Shown here: positions 24,501-34,651 of the stretch, one piece after another
Layout of the letters: the number at the start of each line of letters is the position of its first letter
How positions within the stretch are numbered: the stretch's first letter is position 1
Assembly: GCA_001247695.2 (NCBI GenBank)
Contig: LGRX02035477.1
Location: forward strand, 1 to 64,000
Origin: Cymbomonas tetramitiformis
Taxonomy: Eukaryota; Chlorophyta; Pyramimonadophyceae; Pyramimonadales; Pyramimonadaceae
Direction of reading: 5' to 3'
DNA length: 64,000 nt
Notes under the pieces: generated by a model
Seen by the model: only the letters and a program-made list of their open reading frames with translations
Told to the model about the DNA's origin: nothing
Databases searched by the model: none
Made by a program: the position numbers and the translations under genes

Positions 24501-25330
24501 CCAACGGCAGCTGAGAACGAGTCTGCTCAGAGATCACACCAAGCACACGGAGTAATGTGTCTGCCATGGAGTCGTTCCTGCAGGTTTCTCTCCCTGCTGG
24601 GCCATTCGACGTTCCCGTAGCAGCCCTCTGCATGTCTCTCAGGGCACCCTTGGGGGGGGCACCATCTTCGATGAAGTCACCCCCACTTGACGGAGACCAC
24701 AGCCTTGGCTTCCAGGTACCGACCGCCTCACAGCAACAATGTTGCGGCATTATACCATCATCCCATAGGGCTGAAGGGCTCTACAAACGGAACAGCGCGG
24801 GCAGCAGGAGCGGGCGCAGTACTTGGGATAGCGCGCGTAGAACATGGTCTGCAGATAATCATACGAGCGGACGCGGTGCTTCTTCCACTCTCCCAGCGCC
24901 TCATCCAGCAGCTGCCCGAGCTCCACGTGGGGCCGCTCTGCAACACCACCCACTGCCCCTCATCCAGCAGCTGCCCGAGCTCCACGTGGGGCCGCTCTGC
25001 AACACCACCCACAGCCCCTCTGTCCTCTCCTCCAGCATCACACCTGCCATGAAAGTCTGACGCGCATACTTGTGCACATCCCCGTCAAGCCACCGCGGTC
25101 TCTCTCGGTGTTAGTGCAACTCGCGCAGTAGACCAGGTGTGCGGCCAATGCCAGAGGGAAGCAGGAGAGGATCACCTCCGCTTTCGGTGCAGACATTGAA
25201 CGCGATCGACTTGATGCCCTCCGCGAGCTCGTAGGGCGGGTCGGTGCCCATGTTGCTGAAGGTCCGATTCAGCGCTTTGATGGCTGCAGGCAGCGTCACC
25301 TGGGTGGTATCCAGCGCGCAGCACACAATA
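21500..25330 (-). CDS. Minus-strand multi-exon gene, 3' part, unknown function
   Basis: Several minus-strand segments have exon-like composition and splice sites. The clearest is 23329-23421: acceptor TTGTTGCGCAG, 31 codons in phase 0 containing LTADVFINFADKYELLAW, donor GCAAAG/GTAATC. Others are about 25135-25326 (ALDTTQVTLPAAIKALN), 24750-24890 (RVRSYDYLQTMFYARYPKY), 24495-24660 (MADTLLRVLGVISEQTRSQ), 24050-24330 ending AAGAAG/GTGAGT, 23020-23069 (RYPIDLNAPLPEIW), 22640-22920 (acidic PIEEEEDG, then ISFRVLEYVWHTAKR, donor CAG/GTATAC), 21940-22063 (WVQVVKLKMQGEEASN) and 21590-21690 (MAWKAYTTTVCALEEAVLE). I recognise no family. Exon limits other than the first are approximate, and they may belong to more than one gene. 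Confidence 0.5.
23662..24008. repeat. 33-bp minisatellite in an intron, ~10 copies
   Basis: The unit GAACCAGCAGATGCCATGCT followed by AGTACTGCTGACA repeats about ten times with length changes of a few bases. It lies between predicted minus-strand exons. Confidence 0.9.
24901..25018. repeat. 59-bp tandem duplication inside an exon-like segment
   Basis: Two nearly identical 59-bp copies start at 24901 and 24960 (TCATCCAGCAGCTGCCCGAG...). Since 59 is not a multiple of three, the duplication would break the minus-strand frame (VELGQLLDE) unless part of it is spliced out. It may mark a damaged allele or an alternative splice site. Confidence 0.8.
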
Positions 25331-25479
25331 GGTCACACACCATGCCGGTGCCCCTCAGTCACGACCAGGACTCAGAGAGCTCGTAAGTCTCGAAACTCCC
25401 CTCGCAAGGGGCGCAATGCTGCCTCCAGCTTCCTTCGTGCACAGAGCCCCTCTGTTCACGATCAAAGACCCAACTTCAC

Positions 25480-25800
25480 AAAGTCCGCTTGAGCTAGGGC
25501 AGATTTTTCAGTTACAATGACCCAACTTCACAAAGTCCGCTTGAGCTAGGGCAGATTTTTCTAGTTAATAATGACCTAACTTCACAAAGTCCGCTTGAGC
25601 TAGGGCAGATTTCTGGTTACAATGAATCTAACTTCACAAACCGCTTATGAGCTAGGCAGATTTTTCAGTTACATAATGACCCAACTTCACAAAGTCCCCT
25701 GCTTAGGCAGATTTTTCAGTTACAATGACCCAACTTCACAAAGTCCGCTCGAGCTAGGGCAGATTTTTCAGTTACAATGACCCTCATCGGCTGAGGGATT
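25480..25800. repeat. ~55-60-bp minisatellite, ~6 copies
   Basis: The unit is AATGACCCAACTTCACAAAG, then TCCGCTTGAGCTAGGGCAGA, then TTTTTCAGTTAC. Copies four and five carry deletions. It is non-coding and abuts the GA-rich array. Confidence 0.85.
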
Positions 25801-25859
25801 CCGCTCAAGCTCGGGCAGTTTTGAGCTAAGGGAGGCACATGCATATCCGGTCTGCATTG

Positions 25860-26665
25860 GTTGCTACTGAGGGGAAGGGGGGGCAAACAGGCCAGACGAG
25901 GGAGGGGGAAGGGGGGTGCAACAGGCTGGACGGGGGAGGGGAGGGGGCCAAAACAGGGCGGACGGGGAGAAGAGGGGAGGCAAACAGGCTGGATGGGAGG
26001 GGGAGGCAAACAGGGCGGACGGGGAGGAGGCAACAGGGCGGACCGGGGAGGGAGGCAAACAGGCGGACGAGGGAGGGGGAAGGGGGAGCAAATAGGGCGA
26101 TGGGAGAAGAGGGGGAGGGCAAAACAGGATGGGCGGGGAGGGGAGGCAAACAGGGCGGACTGGGGGAGGGGGAGGCAAACAGGCTGGACGAGGGAGGGGA
26201 GGTAAACAGGGCGGACCGGGGGAGGGGGAAGGGAGGCAAACAGGCCAGACGAGGGAGGGGTTGGGGGCAAACAGGCTGGACGTGGGGAGGGGGAGGGGGA
26301 GGCAAACAGGGCGGACGGGGGAGGGGGAGGCAAACAGGGCGACAGTGAGGGGGAGGCAAACAGGCTGACGGGGAGGGGAGGCAAACAGGGCGACTTGGGA
26401 GGGGAGGGGGAGGCAAACAGGCCGACGAGGGGAAGGGGGCAAACAGGCTGACTGGGAGGGGAGGGTGGAAACAGGGGCGGATGGGGAGGGGGAGGCAAAC
26501 AGGCTGACGGGGAGGGGAGGCAAACAGGCTGACGGGAGGGAGGCAAACAGGCTGGGACGGGGGAAGGGAGGGGGGAGGCAAACAGGCGGACCGGGAGGGG
26601 AAGGGAGGCAAACAGGGGCGGACGGGGAGGAGGAGGCAAACAGTGATCAGAGGGCTGGGAGGCAA
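25860..26665. repeat. GA-rich minisatellite (GGCAAACAGG core), ~28 copies
   Basis: About 800 bp of irregular 20-35-bp units, each GGGGAGGCAAACAGGSYGGAC with a variable G/A spacer. One strand is almost pure purine, so slippage and triplex formation are likely. Long Pro-rich or Gly-rich open frames across it on both strands are by-products of composition. Confidence 0.9.
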
Positions 26666-26709
26666 AATAGGTGTGATGGTAGGAGGGAGCGCACGAGAGG
26701 GCTGTGGTC

Positions 26710-26970
26710 CTCATTAAAAGTCCAATCATTCCAGGAGTCCTGTCCTGTCATCGTATGCGCGAGGACGCTAAACACGAAGCGGCAAGCGGCTGGCAGGAGC
26801 TTGTCGAAAAGGCCACACAGCCGTCCGAAGGTGTGCACCAACGGGCTCTCCACGTGGTGCTGGTGCACCGCCAGGCTCAAATCCGTGAAGTGCTTATCTG
26901 CCAGTGCCCTGCATCCCTCAACAATCCCAAGGAAGGTGTGAACATGTGCCCCCATCGGCGCACTCCCATC
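26710..26970 (-). CDS. Probable exon of the minus-strand gene
   Basis: The acceptor ATCTCGCAG precedes a frame starting at 26970 that runs without stop for more than 80 codons and has ordinary globular composition (GIVEGCRALADKHFTDLSLA, then LVHTFGRLCGLFDKLLPAAC). The donor end is not clear. It is helical and hydrophobic, like an alpha-solenoid segment. Both sides are minisatellite introns. No family recognised. Confidence 0.45.
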
Positions 26971-27259
26971 CTGCGAGATCCCCCCAGAACAACAATGGAA
27001 CAGAGTCCCCGCCAGTGTCTGTAGTCCTCAGCAACCCGCCGCCCCGGCCAATTAGGCTAAATTAGATCGTGTCAAAGTGCTGAATGTAGAATGGTGTCAA
27101 GGGGGTGTGCCCGAGAGAAGCATCTCCAAATTGATATACAAGGAAATACATTTCCGTTTTTGGTGATGCCGGCTATGCTGGTGTGACAAAGGCCCTGGAA
27201 TACAGCAAGTCGGCTACGCTGCGTGCTCGCACCTGGAGCTGTGTTTGAGGTACAACCAC

Positions 27260-28135
27260 TCGCGCAGAAACTGCTCCATTGGAGGAACCTTCCATAAACC
27301 CTGCATCGCACAAGCCCTCCCCCTCTTCCCCCCCATTGGAGGAACCTTCCATAAACCTGCATGGGACAAAGCCCTCCCCCCTCATCCCCCATTGGAAGAA
27401 CCACTTCCATAAACCCTGCATCCCGGACAAGCCCTCCTCTTCCCCCCATTGGAGGAACAACTGTAAACCACCATCGCATACTCCCCCTCTTCCCCCAGTG
27501 GAAGACCTTCCTAAACCCTGCATACCGCTCCACGCCCTCCTCCCCCCCATTGGAGAGACAGCTATAAACCCTGCATGGGACACGCCTCCCCTCTTCCCCG
27601 TTGAACCTTCCATAAACCCTGCCAGGACCAGCCCACACCTCCCCTCTTCCCCCATTGGGAACCAGCCATAAACCCACCCACACTCCCGGACAAGCTGACC
27701 CTCCCCTCTTCCCCCAAACTGGAGGCAACCTTCCATAAACCACCATCGCACCACGCCTCCCCCTCTTCCCCTCCATTGGAGAACCTTCCCTCAACCCTGC
27801 ATCGCGCACCGCCTCCCCTCTTCCCCATTGGAGAAGGGAACCTTCCATCGGCTCCCTGCATCGCACACGCCTCCCCTCTTTTATTGAGGCAACCCATAAA
27901 CTTCCCTGCATCGCTGCACCCTCCCCCTCCTTCCCCCTATTGGAGGCAACCTTCCATAAACCTGCATCGCACAGGCCCCCCTCTTCCCCCGTGGGCAACC
28001 TTCCATAAACCCTGCATCGCCTGGCCCTCCCCTCTTCCCCCATTGGAAGGAACCTTCCCTTAAGCCACCATCTTTGCCCTCCCCTCTTCCCCCCGTGGAG
28101 AGGAACCTTCCATAAACCCTACATCAGACTGACCC
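27260..28135. repeat. ~50-58-bp minisatellite, ~16 copies
   Basis: The unit is CCTTCCATAAACCCTGCATC, then GCACAAGCCCTCCCCCTCTT, then CCCCCATTGGAGGAA, with many small deletions. One strand is pyrimidine-rich (CCCTCCCCCTCTTCCCCC), unlike the flanking exons. It lies in an intron-like gap. Confidence 0.9.
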
Positions 28136-28909
28136 TCCCCCTTTGTCCCCCAACGCACCTAGTGATATGCCACCCTCTTGCTGAGGCTGAGGCCTGCGCT
28201 CACTGCACACTGAGCTTTTTTTATTCTCTGATCCTGTATTGCAACCGCGGCTGACGTGGCCCGAAAATGACCGTTGAGGGCGCACCGAGTGTTTAGCACC
28301 AGGGGAGTGCTCGCCAAGCGTGATGACACTCAGTGATGACTCTGGGCGTGATTCTGGCTCGAAGGTCTTCATGGGCGAGTTTGGCACAGGGCTTGGTGAA
28401 GTCCTCGAAAGCTCTAAGTCTGCTCAGCCCACTTTATTCGCTTTCAATCACCTGCTATTGTCAAGCTATAGCTATAGCCTCCACCACAGTGCAGATCCAT
28501 TATTGTGAGGTACCACTTGCTTATGGCAACAGCGCCTGACCGGCAACTGGGTGGTGCTTGCTTGAGGGTATAGCTTTTGACCGGCATCCGGGAGATGCTT
28601 CGTGAAAATGAATTGCGATGTACTGCGCCGCCGCAGTCTTGGAATGTGAGGGCGTCGCTCTGGCATTAGCACTGCAGGAGACATGGGAGGACGTAGCGGG
28701 CAAATGCGTCGGGACAGAACCCTGAGAGAGTGACAGGGCATGGAGATCGAAGGAAGTCTGGCGGGGGTTTGAATCACACCTTGGTCAACAGCCTTTCCCA
28801 TATAAAGCTCTCCCATATAAATCTGCAGGGGGCAAATTCCCATGGCACAGCTCTACGTCAATTACGGCGAAGCGTCTTCAGACCGGTCTGTGCAAAGCAG
28901 CTCAGCACT

Positions 28910-30600
28910 GAAATGCTTCAGAGTGCACGTCAACCAAGTGCATGCCAAACCACGCTGCGGTGGCGAGATGAAAATTTCAGCCGAATTTGAAGGTTTCTGG
29001 ACAAGCTTCGTTTATGACATTCGGAACAGCTGCAGAGTGAGCACGGGCTCGGGCGCACGTCACCTGAGGCTTGGTGTCCTGCAGGTACAGCAGCAAATAC
29101 ACAATGTGCTCGTGCAGGATGGCGAGGGGCATCTCCGACTGCACAGGCATCGACGGCAGGGGCGTGCTGAGCGAGCCCCGGTCGTCCTCCCCGACCTTGC
29201 CCTGCGCAGCGCTGCGGTCCAAATTGGCCAAGGTGTGCTTGGAATCTGATCCGCCCCATATCTTTGGTGACGAAGGGCTAGAGGCAATCATGGCCTCTTG
29301 CGACTTCTGAACGCAATTCTGCATTGTGGGTGGAGCCTCCGTGATAAGAGCCCCCCATCCCTTCCTGCACTTCCTCGCCCCAGACCCGGAGCTCAGTCTC
29401 CGTCCATCCCTTCCTGCACTTCCTCGCCCCAGACCCGGAGCTCAGTCTCCGTCCATCCCGCACTTCCTCGCCCCAGACCCGGAGCTCAGTCTCCGTCCAT
29501 CCCGCCCCACTCTCAATGTGCCAGATACTAGTGTCCACATGCCCAGCCACCTCGCTTATCAGCTTGCTGAGCACAGTCGCAACAGATCCAACTATACCAG
29601 GACCGCATAAGCGCCCTCCAAGCGGTTCTAGACTAGCGGCACCTGGCAGGTGCACGTGCCAGCTTCCAGCACACACCTGAGCATGAGCTTGCGGTCTCTC
29701 TTCTTGGTCCCCTGCGCAGCGCCATCCGCCAGCAGGTCTGATTCTCCACCGGCACGAGGGCTCCACCATTATGTATCATACATTATCACATTATTACATC
29801 ATATTATCGTGTCAGAATACACTTCAGTAAGGCCTTAAGGCCTGTGTAATATCATATATTATAGGTGACTGCAAACACAGGCTTCTTGGATAGTAGAATC
29901 TTATGACAGTGCAACACGCACCGGGAAATCGTCGGTTCCCTCATCCACCTGGACCTGGATGCCTTTCTCCGTCGAAGTATTCTCCATACTACGTTCATCT
30001 GAAGGGGGCATACCATGGCCTTACCCTCCGATTTCATTACTCATCATGATCAAATCGCCCTCACAATTGAAGTGCATAACAGCAAGTGAAGAAGGCAGAG
30101 ACAAATAAAGGCCGAGAATAAAATGAGAAGGAACAGCCACAAAAAAGGACGCGGGCGTGGAGGGCTCCGAAGGAGGCAGGGAAGGAAGGTCGCACATGGT
30201 GGAATCAGCTGCTTCAGCCTCTCGTCGTCTCGAGGGACAGGTGTCTGATCGTGATGTGCGTTATTCAAATCTGCCAACATGACCTCCCCCAACGGGAACC
30301 CCAGTCGGTGCACACCGATGTATGTGCGCACGGCCATTCCCTTGCGAGTTAAAACTGTGTCTGCCGAGTCACGCCGCGCTGTGCGCCCAGTGTCCTTCAG
30401 TGAACTTGCAACTTGCTTGAGGAAAGATGCTGCGAATTATTGCGCACGGCCATTCCCTTGCGAGTTAAAACTGTGTCTGCCGAGTCACGCCGCGCTGTGC
30501 GCCCAGTGTCCTTCAGTGAACTTGCAACTTGCTTGAGGAAAGATGCTGCGAATAGCACATACATATACGTGGGCAGGCAGATAGCTTTACTGGGGAACAA
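28910..30600 (-). CDS. Minus-strand multi-exon gene, central exons, unknown function
   Basis: Two exons are well defined. 29064-29318 has acceptor CACAATGCAG, 85 codons in phase 0, donor CCTCAG/GTGACG and a hydrophobic helix AILHEHIVYLLLYLQD. 29922-29998 has acceptor CCCCTTCAG, 25 full codons with acidic EKGIQVQVDEGTDDFP, donor CCG/GTGCGT. Further likely exons are 29511-29591 (VATVLSKLISEVAGHVD), about 29677-29760 (GTKKRDRKLMLR, donor CAG/GTGTGT) and 30235-30553 (KGMAVRTYIGVHRLGFPLGE). I recognise no domain. Phases between some neighbours do not match, so exon choice is incomplete. The gene probably continues to 21.5 kb, but this is not proven. Confidence 0.5.
29361..29510. repeat. 56-bp minisatellite, ~3 copies
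   Basis: TTCCTCGCCCCAGACCCGGA followed by GCTCAGTCTCCGTCCATCCC repeats three times between two predicted exons. Confidence 0.8.
30326..30553 (-). repeat. 112-bp tandem duplication of an exon start
   Basis: Copies at 30326-30437 and 30442-30553 are almost identical and both include TTCGCAG (minus-strand acceptor) and the first ~35 codons of an exon (FLKQVASSLKDTGRTARRD). Only the lower copy continues into the rest of the exon. Only the upper copy is preceded by a longer pyrimidine tract. It looks like a recent duplication that created two competing acceptors. Confidence 0.8.
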
Positions 30601-31711
30601 AACAAAACGGCAGACGTGACACCTTCCGAATTCGCTGGGGGAGGCAAAACTGCTCTTGCTTTCTTCTCTGCAGCGAGCCACCATCCCCAAGCATTCAACA
30701 CTTTTCCCATCTGTGGAGCTGCCGTAACGGACCCACAACAACAAATACGAGATATTGGTGAGGCGGATGTCAGACAGGAAACTGAGCACACATATGCTGC
30801 CGACTTGCGACGGTCCCGCAGCGGGACTTTCCATCGACACCTCCTATTCTAAGAGCCTTCGCCGTATCCTCCAGGCAGTGGGTGCGCAAGCGGCACGCCT
30901 GGGACAGCACCTTTGATCGGGACGGTTAGGGGCGTGATTTGAGTGAGAGGTGAGGTGCCCCTGTGTGCCACCAAAACTCTCAGGATGCAGAGCCCGACAA
31001 TACACTTTATGTTTCAGCTCAAGTCTTGAACCCCCCTTGAAAAAGCGTGGAGCACATCCCAGCAGTCCGTCTGGGGATGCGGGCGCCCTGCCTGCTCGAG
31101 CTGTTCGCATAGGAGCCATGTTCGCCCGTTTGGAGATTGTCAGCGCTCTTGTTCGCCTGTGGCTCGGTGTGCGATCCCTGCTGCCACCGCCCCCCGGTAA
31201 GGCTTCAGCCAGTACATCGGATCGACCAAGCTTATTCTACGGCCAACTTGCCGGTAGGAATGTTTCCAACTTCACGGTTGACTGCCGAAACCTGAGCGGT
31301 ACGTTGAATGTCCGAGAGCTGCACTGAACAGCGATAGTTATAGGCGGCACAACGCACCGCGGGCTGTGAGTCGGTCTGGCTCGGTGATATGTCGACATTT
31401 TGAGTCGAGAAGCGCATTCGCATATTTTGGTTGAAGATTTCGGACTGCAGCAGGAGCACAAGAACAAATCAGCGGTTGGGTTAGAATCCCAACGAAAACT
31501 CAGAAAGCTTCCAATACTTTAGCAGCTGAGCCTGGCCACGTGTGCTTGCAGCCTTGCTTTGAAGCCAGGCTATGGTTCAAGCGTTGAAGGCGCACTGAGT
31601 ACGAAGCGTTGATGGCAGGATACCGCAACGCTCTTCAGTGCCTGCGAGTGCTTTGATGCGTCGACCCTCCCAACCACTGCCCCGGGTGCAAGGCTGCGCA
31701 TGGCAAAACAC

Positions 31712-32152
31712 CTTCAAGCGCTTGACTTCATTTGAGAGGTTCTCCTTGTCCCTGGAGGTGGCCTTGTTTTCGCGTCGAACTTGCAGCATCTCCTCCTCCA
31801 CTTTTTTGCGCCTTCGGCGCTCGTCTGATATCACACTCCCGGCCGCCTGCGCACAGGAGCCCCCGTCTTCGTTCACCTAAGGGAAAGCCTGGAAGCCCCT
31901 GGGGGCCCTAAAGTGCCACACAACCTGTGACGTCGCCCCCAAAGTGCCGAACTCCCGACGTCGGCCCCAAAGCCGCGGTTGAGTATACCTGAATGGCGGT
32001 GAGCATAGTCTCCATGGCTTGCGCCCATACATCCGCCAGTTTGCTCGAAGTTGCGTCGTCTTCGCCAGGGGTGAGCTCCCGCAGCAGCTGGCTGAAGGAG
32101 AGAGAGTACCCGTTGAGGTTTGCGAGCGCCTCCCGGATGACTTCGGTTCGCC
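31712..32152 (-). CDS. Coiled-coil protein, two joined exons
   Basis: Exon 31989-32152 (acceptor GTGCAG, donor ATTCAG/GTATAC; contains VIREALANLNGYSLSFSQLL) is followed by exon 31712-31876 (acceptor CCCTTAG, 55 codons, donor TTGAAG/GTGTTT; contains DERRRRKKVEEEMLQVRREN). Both junctions are phase 0, so they join cleanly. The second exon has heptad-like charged residues typical of a coiled coil. This may be the 5' part of the gene that continues to lower coordinates, or a separate cytoskeletal or ciliary-type protein. No family is assigned, and upstream exons were not found. Confidence 0.55.
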
Positions 32153-32159
32153 CTGCACC

Positions 32160-34165
32160 TCGAAAACCTCAAAATGACTAAGGCCCCCCAGGCACACGCA
32201 AGGAAGAAACACGCTGAGTTCGGGGCTCAAAGACAGCAGAGAGTCAACCGCTCCGGGGGTTCACTCAGAGTTTTCCAGCTCGAGGCTTGAAGTTCCGCTT
32301 AGAGACTAACACCAACGGTATGAGGGTGGAAACTCTGCACGAGCAGCTGCAGATGCTTTTCCTTAGAGGAACGGCCAGAAGGAAAGACGCCTCGATAGTA
32401 GCTATGCCCGAAGCCCCTTGTAGCGGCAGCATGGGGAGAAAGAAGGGTCGAAAGTAACTATCGACTTGTACCGAAAATAAATATGTCCGTTGAAGTGAAA
32501 GATATACTTCTTTCGAAGCTCACTCCCAAGTTCTAGCAGTCCAAATGCACAAATGCTGGAGCGAACAAGGGCTTTGTCCAAACTTACCTTTGTCAGGAAC
32601 CGGGGTCCCAGTTACGCACGTGCGCACGGAATGGTACGGCTTTGGCTCGGGCAGAGTACTTCTGACCGGGGCGGCCCCGGTTGAAGGTGTGAAAGTCCAA
32701 TTTTGCCGGATGAATGCCACGGTGGACAGATCAGACGTACTTTTTTGCACGTGACTTGACGTGGTGGCACTTCCGAATTCTTGCGTACATATTCTGTCAA
32801 CCGCCTGAAGCAACGCAGGGGAAACCCAAAAAGCTGAATAAAGCTTTCCAATGAAGTGTTGGAAGGTAACAACACTAAATCCGTACTGACTACTAATATT
32901 TTCAGGCAAGCTGCTATACCCGCTGGGATAAAAATGGCCGCTTTATTATGCAATAGGAAAGACGCGAAGCAAGCCGGAGAGCAAAAAAAGTGCGTTGATA
33001 ACAACAGTGGTGTGGATTTCAGCAAAAAACAGGTGGAAAATCCATTCTCGCGCTTCACCACTGGGGCTCAATGAAAAACCTGCGATGGTCAACTGGACGT
33101 GCTCTGCAGGGCACGCATCTGATTATAGAAATGAGCACGTGTGTGATGGTGTTCAGTGCTATGAAAGCGTTTATGGGAACCCGCACAGTGGAAATATATG
33201 ATTTAAGTATCACATAAAGTGCAAAAACCTTTTTTAGATGAGCTTACAATATCGCGTTCCAGCTTCGAAAGGAGGTTTATACCTCGGAGACGGGTCTGGG
33301 GAGCTTGGGCAACGTAGTTATCGATTTTGCAGGAAGAAGCCTTTTCTGCCTCAGCCTGCTGTCGCCAGCCTGCATTTAACAATATTTCGACGGTTATAGT
33401 AAGTGGCTGTTTGGATTAACACGTGGAAGGTACACACCAAGTTCTGATAGCCATTTATTTGCAAACGTGAGGGATTCCAAAAAATGGAAATGTCTAACAG
33501 AAACGTCGGATGCGCTATGCATGTATATGCCTTGGAGCGTAGTGCACATTCAAGCTCGGATATCAAAATTTCTTGGATACTTTCTTGCACCCAACAGAAC
33601 GTACTTTTTGATTCGGCATCTCTCGAGCACGAACGCACTGCTGGAGGGTAGCGGCAAATGCGTTAATCCATAAAGAATCGGGAGCTTAACGAGAGAAATT
33701 CGACAGGTCAAGTAATCACTTCAATGAATCAATGGAATATATTGAAACCTATCCGATTCTTGCCACATGAATTTTGTGAGGGTGCCATATTTGTATGAGG
33801 ACCATTATGAAACCTAATTTAAACCCCCCGATTTTGTGTTACCAACATAAGTTGAGGTCAAGTTGTTAGTAGCTCAAGTTCTCGACTCTGCACTCGACTG
33901 GACCGCTGCGCTGCGCTGCGCTGCGCTGCTGAACTGCTATTGACAATAGAGACAATCGAATGACTCGTATGACATACACATACCGCGATTGAATCCTATA
34001 TTTAACAAAATCGGGGGATGTACCAATCAGTGTAGAATGTTATTGATAAGGCCGGATTTACCAGAATTTCCCGGCCGATCGGAAGGAATTTCCGGCTGGT
34101 CTGACGTGAGGTCCCAGTGTTAAGCCTCGTTGATACTGTAACATACTCCTCATACGAGGTGTCAC
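32160..34165. other. Region without a supportable gene
   Basis: Two kilobases with scattered short open frames. One at about 32612-33061 on the minus strand has no domain and no splice support. A GCTGC run lies at 33909-33929. The segment just before 34170 is the genomic flank of the TE nest. Confidence 0.35.
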
Positions 34166-34651
34166 TGAATACGGGTGCTCCACGGAAAATAAGGATCCCC
34201 GAAAATAAGAATTTTAATAATAATAATAATAATATAACATTTACGCTGAGAATAATGACAATGTCATGAGTCCGCTGTAATCCTGCAAGCAGGCAACTGT
34301 AGAACAGAGGGAGCTGAAATCATTCTCATAGCGCGCCCCAAAGGGCTCATCTAGGTCGGATCAACCTAGGAAACCGCGGCATGGCAAAACTACGCAGAGC
34401 GCTAAAAAGGTCGTGCCGGCGGAGAAGCAGCAGAGGAGGTGGAAGTGGAGCGAGGCTGCATCTGTGGTGGAAAAAGAGGGCGGAAGCGAGGCGGAGGAAG
34501 GGCGGTGGTGGAGGGTCGGGAAGGCGGGGGCGGAGGAGCGGAGTGTGGGGGTGGAGGGGGCTAAGGTAGGAGGGGGGGACCCCTCCTAAGGGGGGAAGTG
34601 TTAATAAAGTGTTCACCTGAATGAAGAGAAGAGAAAGGGTGGAAATGATAG

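Noticed and set aside
25716..26729. A 337-residue Pro/Leu-rich minus-strand frame and mirrored Gly-rich plus-strand frames
   Set aside because: They lie entirely in the GA-rich minisatellite; open frames on several strands and phases show a composition effect.
27072..28043. A 323-residue Gly/Arg-rich minus-strand frame
   Set aside because: It coincides with the 50-58-bp minisatellite and varies in phase from unit to unit.
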